Of a stretch of DNA of 21,361 bases, positions 5,696 to 12,285 are shown piece after piece. The stretch comes from a virus. How positions within the stretch are numbered: the first letter of the stretch is position 1; each line of letters begins with the position of its first letter. Position numbers and translations under genes: made by a program. Below the pieces are notes generated by a model. It did not search any database, had not been told where the DNA came from, and saw only the letters and a list, made by a program, of their open reading frames with translations. The stretch is from the IMG/VR virus record IMGVR_UViG_3300012006_000037, positions 1 through 21,361 of that record, one strand, 5' to 3'.

Positions 5696-7272
5696 TGCAG
5701 ATTGTAGATAATAAGGTGCTGGTGTTGCGTACTAAGACGCCCTCTAAGTACGCAATAATCCCGCGCTCAAAACACATCGGAGAGATAAAGAAGGGCGTTC
5801 ACGAGGTGGCAGTTCACTGGGGCTTGGATGAGGTGCGTGTGCTTAAGAATCTGGGTGTGCGCAACGTGCCTTCTCCGATCTTGCGGAATTATGATTGGCC
5901 CGGACGCTACACCCCGTTTGCACATCAACGCGACACCTCTGCGTTCTTGACTATGCACACCCGCGCTTTTGTATTTAGTGAACCGGGAACTGGTAAAACG
6001 CTGTCGGCATTGTGGGCGGCTGATTACCTGATGCGCATGGGGAAGGTCAGGCGCTGCCTTGTGTTGTGTCCGTTGTCTATCATGCAAGCCGCGTGGATGG
6101 CAGACATAACGAAGAGCGTGATACACCGCACGGCTGTGATAGCGTATCACTCCAATGCGGAGCGCCGTATCGAAGCGGTCAAGAATGATTACGAGTTTGT
6201 AATCAGTAACTATGACGGGTTGCCCATGATAGCCAACGCGCTGCTGGAAGATGGGCGCTTTGACTTAATCATAGGCGACGAAGCTAACGCATGGAAGAAC
6301 GTATCAACCCGCCGTTGGAAGACGCTTAACAAGCTGATACTGCCTGACACATATCTGTGGCTGATGACCGGCACACCCGCCGCGCAGTCTCCCGTGGATG
6401 CGTATGGGCTGGCGCGTCTGATTAACCCCACTGCCGTGCCCCGCTTCGCTACCGCGTGGCGTGACAAGGTGATGCGCCAGATCACGAAGTTTAAGTGGGT
6501 GCCGAAGGAAGACGCCTACGATACGGTATACGACGTGCTGCAACCTGCCATCCGGTATACGAAAGACCAGTGCCTCGACTTACCACCAGTGGTAACTATT
6601 ACACGGGACGTTGAGCTTACGAGTCAGCAGATTAAATACTACCGGATGCTGAAGAGCCAGATGCTGGTGCATATGTCGGGGGAAACAATCACCGCCATAA
6701 ACGCCGCTGCCAGTGTTAACAAGTTGTTGCAGATTTCAGCGGGGGCGGCATACACCGACAACAAGGAGGTGGTTGAGTTTGACTGCGCCCCACGGTTGGC
6801 AGTGCTGCTGGAAACACTGGAGGAGACCAGCCGTAAGGTGCTGGTGTTCGCACCCTACCGGCACAGCATAGAAACCATCAGCAGCTACCTTGATAAGTGC
6901 GGCATCTCCAACACTAAGATACACGGAGATGTCCCCGCTGCTAAACGTGCGCTGATATTCGATGCGTTCCAAGCTGCTGAAGAACCACGGGTGCTGGTCA
7001 TCCAACCGCAAGCCGCCTCTCACGGGGTAACGCTTACGGCGGCTGACACGGTTGTCTTCTGGGGGCCGGTCATGTCCGTTGAGACCTACCTCCAGTGCAT
7101 CGCTCGTGCAGACAGGGTAGGGCAGACGGGAAACAAAGTTACGGTAGTGCATATACAAGGCAGTGACATAGAACGGCGCATGTTTAAGCAGTTGGCAGGA
7201 AAAGTCGATAGCCACGGAATACTCATCCAACTCTACGAAGATGAGCTTGCGAACAGAACTATCGACGTGTAA
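5695..7272 (+). CDS. SNF2-family superfamily 2 helicase/translocase
   Basis: This 525-residue protein has a complete set of SF2/SNF2 motifs: an upstream glutamine motif (TPFAHQRD, ~73-80), Walker A SEPGTGKT (95-102), Ia-like LVLCPLSIMQAAW, a DEAN box at 195-198 (IIGDEANAWKN), motif III LMTGTPA (223-229), then the second RecA fold with KVLVFAPYRHS, HGDVPAAKR, QPQAASHGVTL and motif VI QCIARADRVGQ (467-477). The IARADRVGQ form is characteristic of SNF2 proteins. It probably translocates on double-stranded DNA and remodels replication or recombination intermediates. No nuclease domain is fused, but an HNH gene directly precedes it with a TAATG overlap. It is of the compact phage type without chromatin-associated domains. 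A 36-base gap follows, the first real gap in the operon. Confidence 0.93.
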   Translation: MQIVDNKVLVLRTKTPSKYAIIPRSKHIGEIKKGVHEVAVHWGLDEVRVLKNLGVRNVPSPILRNYDWPGRYTPFAHQRDTSAFLTMHTRAFVFSEPGTGKTLSALWAADYLMRMGKVRRCLVLCPLSIMQAAWMADITKSVIHRTAVIAYHSNAERRIEAVKNDYEFVISNYDGLPMIANALLEDGRFDLIIGDEANAWKNVSTRRWKTLNKLILPDTYLWLMTGTPAAQSPVDAYGLARLINPTAVPRFATAWRDKVMRQITKFKWVPKEDAYDTVYDVLQPAIRYTKDQCLDLPPVVTITRDVELTSQQIKYYRMLKSQMLVHMSGETITAINAAASVNKLLQISAGAAYTDNKEVVEFDCAPRLAVLLETLEETSRKVLVFAPYRHSIETISSYLDKCGISNTKIHGDVPAAKRALIFDAFQAAEEPRVLVIQPQAASHGVTLTAADTVVFWGPVMSVETYLQCIARADRVGQTGNKVTVVHIQGSDIERRMFKQLAGKVDSHGILIQLYEDELANRTIDV

Positions 7273-7277
7273 AATCT

Positions 7278-7292
7278 TTTACTTGCAGTAAA
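7278..7292 (+). promoter_or_regulatory. Short perfect inverted repeat in the first gap of the operon
   Basis: TTTAC-TTGCA-GTAAA is a perfect 5-base inverted repeat with a 5-base centre, located between the helicase stop and the GAGG ribosome site of the next gene. It could be an operator half-site pair or part of a promoter. It is short enough to be chance. Confidence 0.25.
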
Positions 7293-7308
7293 CACAACGA
7301 GGATAAAA

Positions 7309-7713
7309 ATGACAACAGAAGATTTAGTTCCTATGGACAAGCTTGCGAAAATTTACCTTAAGATTCGCACGAAGGTTCAGCTACTCACGCAGGAATACGA
7401 AAAACAAAAGGCCGGTCTGGAAACGCAGAAGTCAGAGGTAGCCAATGCCATGCGTGACCAGATGAAAGCATTGGGTTCCAAGTCAGTTAAGACAGAGTAT
7501 GGCACGGTCATGCTTGGCGTAAAGACCCGTTACACCACGCAGGACTGGGACTCGTTCAAAGACTTTTGCATCAAGAACAATACGATTGATCTCCTTGAGC
7601 GGCGCATTGCTCAACGGAACATGGCGAAGTGGCTGGAGGAGAATCCCGAGGATATTCCACCGGGGTTGAACTCTGATTCTGAGTATGAAGTGACTGTTAG
7701 AAAACCTAGTTAA
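7309..7713 (+). CDS. Conserved phage replication-module protein, coiled coil
   Basis: This 134-residue protein has GAGGA about 7 bases before its ATG. Residues 12-60 form a charged helix or coiled coil (KIRTKVQLLTQEYEKQKAGL). A beta hairpin follows (SVKTEYGTVMLGVKTRYTT), then a helix pair and the ending PPGLNSDSEYEVTVRKPS. The order 'KS(V/M)KTEYGTV', 'WLEENPEDIPPG' and 'VTVRKP' is one I recall from phage proteins that repeatedly sit beside the candidate ssDNA-binding protein below. No enzymatic motif is visible. It is likely an accessory replication or recombination factor; the proposed link to the neighbour rests on gene order only. Confidence 0.7.
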   Translation: MTTEDLVPMDKLAKIYLKIRTKVQLLTQEYEKQKAGLETQKSEVANAMRDQMKALGSKSVKTEYGTVMLGVKTRYTTQDWDSFKDFCIKNNTIDLLERRIAQRNMAKWLEENPEDIPPGLNSDSEYEVTVRKPS

Positions 7714-7717
7714 AGGA
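7713..7717 (+). promoter_or_regulatory. Ribosome binding site that selects the ATG at 7724
   Basis: AAGGA directly abuts an ATG at 7718, leaving no spacing, but is 6 bases from the in-frame ATG at 7724. The second ATG is the more likely start. Confidence 0.6.
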
Positions 7718-7723
7718 ATGAAC

Positions 7724-8686
7724 ATGGCTACAGAAATGGCAGTATTTAATCCCGCGCAACTCCCCGCCTTTGCACGTAATCGTAAAGGCCCGTCCGCACT
7801 GGCGAAGGCGCTGGCTGGTGGTGGCGGTGGTGGCTACGAGCATCGCTTGTCAATCAAGGGTTGCGTGTTTCGTTTGGTGGCTGGCGGTAAAGAGATTGCG
7901 TCCATTGAGGAGCGCCATCTGGATGTGGTGATTGTCAACGCAACTCCTAAAGTCGGGCGCATCTTCTACGGTGTGAAGTATAGCGAGTCGGAAACCGCAG
8001 CACCCAAGTGCCAATCCGTGGACGGTATTAAACCGGATGCTGGCGTTAACGAAAAGCAGGGTGACAACTGCGCAAGCTGCCCGATGAACATCAAGGGTAG
8101 CGGTGACGGCGACACTAAAGGGTGCCGCTACTACCAGCGTGTTGCTTTGGTTCTTGCCAACGACCTTCAGGGTAACGTGTTGCAGCTAACGGTGCCGTCG
8201 AAATCCCTCTTTGGTAAAGAAGAGAACGGTAACTACCCGTTGCAAGCCTATGCGCGTTGGTTAGAAGCGCAAAGCATCGACCCTGATCTGGTGGTTACCC
8301 GCATCAAGTTCGACACCCGCGAGTCTTCGCCCAAGCTGTTCTTCCGCACCGTGCGCTATCTGGATGACTCCGAGTTTGAAATGGTGCAGGTCAAGGCCGA
8401 ATCGCAAGACGCCAAAGATGCGATTTCCAATGTGAACAAGGAAGGCACTGCCCCCACAGCCGCGCCGCAGCAGCTTGAAGCTCCCAAAGGGCCGCAGTTC
8501 CCACCGGATGATGACGAGGAAGATGCACCCCCTCCGAAGCAGAAGGCTAAGCCGAAAGCCAAGCCCAAAGCAGAACCGGATGAGGATGCAGAAGAGCCGC
8601 CCGTCCGCAAGAGCGCAACGCCACCGGCAGCACCGGAAAAGACATCGCTGGCATCTGTTGTGTCCGATTGGGATACCGACGATTAA
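7724..8686 (+). CDS. Candidate phage ssDNA-binding protein with zinc site and acidic tail
   Basis: The product has 320 residues from the ATG at 7724. The core has AVFNPAQLPAFARN, a flexible run of six glycines, RLSIKGCVFRLV and ERHLDVVIVNA, which look like strands of a beta-barrel. A four-cysteine site follows (C96, then CASCP at 116-119, and C134 in KGCRYYQR), likely binding zinc. After about residue 235 the protein is low-complexity: Pro/Asp/Glu stretches, a KAKPKAKPKA basic patch and a strongly acidic end (SDWDTDD). A folded domain with an acidic C-terminal tip is the design of SSB, T7 gp2.5 and T4 gp32, and gp32 also binds zinc. I recall this family beside phage PolA and DUF927-type primase genes, usually annotated as hypothetical. 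The ssDNA-binding role is inference; that it is a conserved protein is near certain. Confidence 0.75.
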   Translation: MATEMAVFNPAQLPAFARNRKGPSALAKALAGGGGGGYEHRLSIKGCVFRLVAGGKEIASIEERHLDVVIVNATPKVGRIFYGVKYSESETAAPKCQSVDGIKPDAGVNEKQGDNCASCPMNIKGSGDGDTKGCRYYQRVALVLANDLQGNVLQLTVPSKSLFGKEENGNYPLQAYARWLEAQSIDPDLVVTRIKFDTRESSPKLFFRTVRYLDDSEFEMVQVKAESQDAKDAISNVNKEGTAPTAAPQQLEAPKGPQFPPDDDEEDAPPPKQKAKPKAKPKAEPDEDAEEPPVRKSATPPAAPEKTSLASVVSDWDTDD

Positions 8687-8698
8687 TTAACTTGAAGG

Positions 8699-8721
8699 GC
8701 GAGGGGTGTTAAGCCCCTCGC
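8699..8721 (+). terminator. Strong GC hairpin after the candidate SSB gene
   Basis: GCGAGGGG pairs perfectly with CCCCTCGC (8 bp, 7-base loop), starting 13 bases after the stop codon. No T-run follows, so it is either a weak or imperfect terminator, an attenuator, or a 3'-end stabiliser for the highly expressed upstream mRNA. It ends 6 bases before the next ATG and contains the only purine-rich, ribosome-site-like run (GAGGGG) near that gene, so it may also limit its translation. Confidence 0.6.
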
Positions 8722-8727
8722 TATCGT

Positions 8728-9006
8728 ATGCCGTATAAAAGTTCGATTAGAAAAAAGATAGCGCTAGCGCCTACCAGTATCGGTAAGACGCTGGGCAGTC
8801 AAGCCGTGCGCACAGACTTTTCCGTGCTTCGCATCTCAAAGGCGACAGGCGCAACCCGCCAGACTATTTACAACTGGTTTTTTGGTGGCGTGGTGGCACC
8901 GTATTACCGCGATAAAGTTACCGAGATAATTGAAATCTTGAAAGATTCCCCCACCGCCGAACACGCATGGAGAACCGTATGCTCCCGCTTCCATCTGAGA
9001 ACATAA
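8728..9006 (+). CDS. Helix-turn-helix DNA-binding protein
   Basis: This 92-residue protein contains a clear HTH in DFSVLRISKATGATRQTIYN, followed by WFFGG (roughly residues 30-54). A turn at KATGAT precedes recognition helix RQTIYNWF, with the shape of Cro/CI or small phage regulators. Helices on both sides (residues 5-20, and TEIIEILKDS at 65-74) complete a compact domain. It is probably a transcription regulator of this module or a replication-origin binder. No convincing ribosome site precedes the ATG, and an 8-bp hairpin ends 6 bases upstream, so expression may be low or structure-controlled. The 3' end overlaps the next gene by 28 bases. Confidence 0.75.
   Translation: MPYKSSIRKKIALAPTSIGKTLGSQAVRTDFSVLRISKATGATRQTIYNWFFGGVVAPYYRDKVTEIIEILKDSPTAEHAWRTVCSRFHLRT
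8969..8972 (+). promoter_or_regulatory. Ribosome binding site favouring the ATG at 8979
   Basis: GGAG ends 6 bases before the ATG at 8979, and it overlaps an in-frame ATG at 8967 that has no site of its own. The start at 8979 is therefore preferred. Confidence 0.5.
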
Positions 9007-9185
9007 CCGACAAAGAGTTTTTAAAGTTTGCTTGCTACATGCTGAACTCCCAAGACTCGCTACCTAGAGACTGGCAACTGTCTATGGCGGTTCGTTTGGA
9101 GAAGCTTGTTAACCCAGACTCGGATACTGAAGTTGTTTTTAAATACGCGCCCGTTCAATTAGAACTTCCGTTCGTTAACTCGTAA
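8979..9185 (+). CDS. Small hypothetical protein before the primase
   Basis: This protein has 68 residues, starting within the end of the HTH gene behind GGAG. It is helical in the first two thirds (DKEFLKFACYMLNS, WQLSMAVRLEKLV) and ends in a strand and hydrophobic tail (LELPFVNS). There is one cysteine and no metal site. The family is not recognised. The 28-base overlap with the upstream gene, the ribosome site and the 21-base gap to the primase argue that it is real and cotranscribed. A role as a primase or helicase accessory is possible from position alone. Confidence 0.6.
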   Translation: MLPLPSENITDKEFLKFACYMLNSQDSLPRDWQLSMAVRLEKLVNPDSDTEVVFKYAPVQLELPFVNS

Positions 9186-9206
9186 CACCCATACTGAAGG
9201 GTTACT

Positions 9207-12125
9207 ATGACACCGCTGGAATTTATAGCGGCTGTAGTACCGTCGGCGGGTGTTTTGTGCGCGGCGGAACTAAGCTCAAAGAAAAAAGAACACGTATTCG
9301 TAGACAAGGTTGAAGACCTTGGTGCGCACATACAACGCTTCATCGCAGAAAAACGGGATACCTATTTCGCACTAGCAAGCTTCACGGAAAGCGGCAAGCG
9401 CACTGCGTCTAACGCGCTATACATGAAGTCGTTGTTTGTTGACATCGACTGTGGGGGTGGCAAGCCCTATCTAACAAAGCAAGCTGCCGCAACCGCGTTA
9501 GATACATTTTTGCAAGAAACGAAGTTTGGCGCTCTGGGCAACCCGTGGGTTGTTACGTCAGGCGGGGGGCTGCACGTCTACTGGCCTTTCACTGAAGACC
9601 TCCCCATAGCGCAGTGGCGTCCACTTGCCGAGAACTTCAAGCGCCTGTGCAAGAAGCACTCGCTTCATATCGACTTTACCGTAACTGCTGATGCAGCGCG
9701 GGTGTTGCGTGTCCCTGACTCTTTCAACTGGAAGATCAAGGGTAAGCCGCGCAAGGCCAAGCTTATGATAGAGGGCGGCACCTTTGTGTTTGCGGATGTG
9801 GCAGCGGCACTCAAGGTGCAGATTAACGGAGAGGCTGTAGCTGAACCGATATTCAACCCCGCATCCATTCCCGGAATCCGCCCCAAACGCCAAACTGCAT
9901 CGCAAGTCAGGCTAGTTGAGAACAGCATCACGCGGTTCAGGAGCATCATGCTGCGCACGGATGGCGGCTCTGGGTGCTTGCAGTTGCGCCACTACGTAGA
10001 GAACGCGAAGCAGGAGGGCATGGAACCCTTGTGGCGTGGGCTGCTGTCGATAGCGCAGAAGTGCGTGGATGTTGACAAGGCTGCGAAGTGGCTGTCAGGG
10101 CTGCACCCCTACGACCAGACCCGGATGGAGCAGAAGCTGCGCGAGATTAAGGGGCCATACTCTTGCGTCAAGCTGGATGGCGAGAATCCCGGCGTGTGCG
10201 AGAAGTGCCCGAACTGGGGCAAGATCACCAACCCCCTCGCGTTGGGGCGTGAGCTAGCAACGGACAACACCGCCAAAGAAATCACGCTGCTGCCTGAGGG
10301 TAGCTCATCTGGTGAGCCAGTGTTGCCTAACCAGATTAAAGTAACGCGCCCCACGCCGCCACGCGGCTTCTCCTACGGTAAGAACGGGGGCGTGTATCGT
10401 GAGATGGAAGTGGAAGACGAGAGCAAGAACGTTATTAAGAAACAAGTTTTGGTATTACCGTATGACTTGTTTGTCGTAGACCTGTTGAACGTCAACAAAG
10501 AACATTACGTGTTCATGCTGGCGATGCGCCCCGAAGGGCCGGTGCAGTTATCCCTCCAGCAGAAAGCCGTGGTCAGTAAAGACGATACCGTCAAAGCACT
10601 GGCGGCACAGAACATCGTGGCGGCGTATGGTTCGGGCAACGACAAGAACCTGTTTGACTACGTCAGGGCGTGTGTGGAGGCGGTGTCTTCCAACAAGAAC
10701 GCCATCAATGTCCCTAACAGCTACGGCTGGCAACCGGACGGCGGCTTTGTGGCGGGGGGCAAGATATTCATGCCTGACCAGACGGTTCGCCAGATACCCA
10801 TGCCGGGGTTAGAGAACCTTACCCACGCCACCACACCAAAAGGAACGTTGGAGACATGGCGTAAGTATCCCGAGATGCTGATTGCGAAGGGGCTATACGA
10901 CGTGCTGGCGATTGGCTGCGGGGTAGGGTTTGGCTCCCCGCTGATGGAGTTCACGGGACTGGACGGCCTAACCTTCCACGCTGGCTCAACGGAGTCAGGC
11001 ACCGGCAAGACCGTAGCGCTGGAGTTGGCGGCGTCTATCTGGGGGCATCCTCGTGACTACCGCGTAGGCAAGAGCACCTCTGCGGTAGCCATGCAGCAAC
11101 GGGCGGGGCTGCTACGGAACCTGCCGCTGTTGAGCGATGAGATAACCAGTAAGAACAGGCGCGATGCAGAGTGGTTTCCTGAGTTCGTGTTTGACCTGTC
11201 CGAAGGCCGCGCTAAAGAGCGTATGGAGTCCGGAGCGAACAAGGAACGGCTGAACACCTCGGTCTGGTCGCTGATGGCGGTGCTGTCCTCCAACACCCAC
11301 ATGATGGACTACCTGACCGGTGGGCGTAAGCACTCGTCTGAGGGTGAGATGCGCCGGATGCTGGAGTGGGTTACTAACGAGACGCTCTCGTGGGAGGTGC
11401 ATGAGGTTGAGGTTATAAAGACCCTGCGCTATCACCACGGCACCGCTGGCGACGTTTACGCGCAATGGCTGACCCTCAACCGCAGCACCGCTATGGCGGT
11501 CTATCAGAGCGTTTATCAGCGCATCAGGGCTGAGTTCAAGATGACCAACGACGAGCGCTACTGGCACGCTGGCGTGGCGTGTTGTGTGGCGGGGTGCATC
11601 CTCGCGGGTTCTAAATACGCCAACGTGGTAGACCTCCCCATCCAGCACATTATCAACAGCCTGAAAGTCATTGTGGAGAAAGCCCGTCAGACGGTTCGCT
11701 CCAACGTGCGCACGGCTGAAGACATCCTGAACGCCTACATCCGTGAGTTCTATGGCAAGTTCATCGTAGTCCGTGCTATCGACGGGGCGATACAGGCTAC
11801 CTTTGGCGAGTCAGGAACGGTAGATGAATCTATCACACGCACTCAGATTTCAGGGCGGGTGGAACGGAACATAACTCCGGGCTACGTAAACTTTTTTATA
11901 GAAGAGGGGCTACTAAAATCTTACTGCTCCAGTATGAGCTTCGGGTACGCTGACTTCCGTAAACAGATGGAGAAGCTGCACCGCGTTGAGTATGTTAAAA
12001 AGGACATGCTATCTAAGACCAAAGGCCCACAGATGCGGGTCAATACAATAAAGATAAGCCGTCCTGAATCACCCCTGCTTGAACCTGATGCCGAAAAAGA
12101 TACGGATATACTACCCGTGGAATGA
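9207..12125 (+). CDS. Primase-helicase: PrimPol domain plus DUF927-type ATPase
   Basis: This 972-residue protein has GAAGGG about 7 bases before its ATG. The N-terminal archaeo-eukaryotic-type primase (PrimPol/RepB-like) shows FVDIDCGGGK (D79, D81), TSGGGLHVYW (H123) and DFTVTADAARVLRVP...SFNWK (D156, R165, R168, N174). A middle region carries a probable zinc site (C320, then CEKC at 331-334), like the PriCT or zinc part of such primases. The C-terminal half matches DUF927-type helicases: SYGWQPDGGF, Walker A GSTESGTGKT (593-602), Walker B LPLLSDEI (D644, E645), sensor VLSSN (692-696) and a candidate arginine finger in MRRMLEW. The protein should synthesise primers and unwind DNA for the polymerase encoded upstream. 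The last 38 bases overlap the next small gene. Confidence 0.93.
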   Translation: MTPLEFIAAVVPSAGVLCAAELSSKKKEHVFVDKVEDLGAHIQRFIAEKRDTYFALASFTESGKRTASNALYMKSLFVDIDCGGGKPYLTKQAAATALDTFLQETKFGALGNPWVVTSGGGLHVYWPFTEDLPIAQWRPLAENFKRLCKKHSLHIDFTVTADAARVLRVPDSFNWKIKGKPRKAKLMIEGGTFVFADVAAALKVQINGEAVAEPIFNPASIPGIRPKRQTASQVRLVENSITRFRSIMLRTDGGSGCLQLRHYVENAKQEGMEPLWRGLLSIAQKCVDVDKAAKWLSGLHPYDQTRMEQKLREIKGPYSCVKLDGENPGVCEKCPNWGKITNPLALGRELATDNTAKEITLLPEGSSSGEPVLPNQIKVTRPTPPRGFSYGKNGGVYREMEVEDESKNVIKKQVLVLPYDLFVVDLLNVNKEHYVFMLAMRPEGPVQLSLQQKAVVSKDDTVKALAAQNIVAAYGSGNDKNLFDYVRACVEAVSSNKNAINVPNSYGWQPDGGFVAGGKIFMPDQTVRQIPMPGLENLTHATTPKGTLETWRKYPEMLIAKGLYDVLAIGCGVGFGSPLMEFTGLDGLTFHAGSTESGTGKTVALELAASIWGHPRDYRVGKSTSAVAMQQRAGLLRNLPLLSDEITSKNRRDAEWFPEFVFDLSEGRAKERMESGANKERLNTSVWSLMAVLSSNTHMMDYLTGGRKHSSEGEMRRMLEWVTNETLSWEVHEVEVIKTLRYHHGTAGDVYAQWLTLNRSTAMAVYQSVYQRIRAEFKMTNDERYWHAGVACCVAGCILAGSKYANVVDLPIQHIINSLKVIVEKARQTVRSNVRTAEDILNAYIREFYGKFIVVRAIDGAIQATFGESGTVDESITRTQISGRVERNITPGYVNFFIEEGLLKSYCSSMSFGYADFRKQMEKLHRVEYVKKDMLSKTKGPQMRVNTIKISRPESPLLEPDAEKDTDILPVE

Positions 12126-12285
12126 GACCCCCGTGTGGGGTAGTTTCTTCGTGCCATCGCTGGACGTGTATGCAACGAAAGAGACAGGGCTGAAGGTAGC
12201 CCTGCATCTCCGCATCAAAGGTAAAGCAACCTTCGGTCTATACAACGGCAAGCACGGGGTGCTGTTTACGCGGCTTTCCGTATGA
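12088..12285 (+). CDS. Small conserved protein at the convergent junction
   Basis: This 65-residue basic protein begins at an ATG inside the end of the primase gene. It has PWNETPVWGSFFVPSLDV, a central helix and FGLYNGKHGVLFTRLSV. I recall small phage proteins with the same 'GxSFFVPxLD ... GxxxGKxGVxFxR' layout, which supports it as real despite its weak ribosome site. The function is unknown. Its final 20 bases overlap the 3' end of the giant gene on the other strand. Three candidate hairpins lie within it, so transcription ending here may truncate its mRNA. Confidence 0.55.
   Translation: MPKKIRIYYPWNETPVWGSFFVPSLDVYATKETGLKVALHLRIKGKATFGLYNGKHGVLFTRLSV
12127..12141 (+). terminator. Possible weak terminator hairpin after the primase
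   Basis: ACCCC and GGGGT form a 5-bp stem with a 5-base loop, followed by TAG-like bases and TTTCTTC. It lies one base past the primase stop but inside the next small gene. A competing pair (CTACCC at 12111-12116 with GGGTAG at 12138-12143) shares part of it. The evidence is marginal. Confidence 0.3.
12185..12204 (-). terminator. Candidate terminator for the minus-strand giant gene
   Basis: CAGGGCT and AGCCCTG form a perfect 7-bp stem with a 6-base loop. Read on the - strand it lies about 62 bases after the giant gene's stop and is followed by TCTCTTTC, a pyrimidine-rich tract. On the + strand no T-run follows. A terminator is expected between convergent operons, and this is the best candidate. 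Confidence 0.45.

Noticed and set aside
5695-7272. SNF2 gene as part of an anti-phage defence system such as DISARM
   Set aside because: No methylase, phospholipase-D-like or DUF1998-type partner is present, and the gene lies within a phage replication operon with polymerase and primase.
11112-11648. 178-residue minus-strand frame inside the primase gene
   Set aside because: It lies wholly opposite the DUF927-type ATPase motifs, has no ribosome site or family resemblance, and runs against the operon direction.
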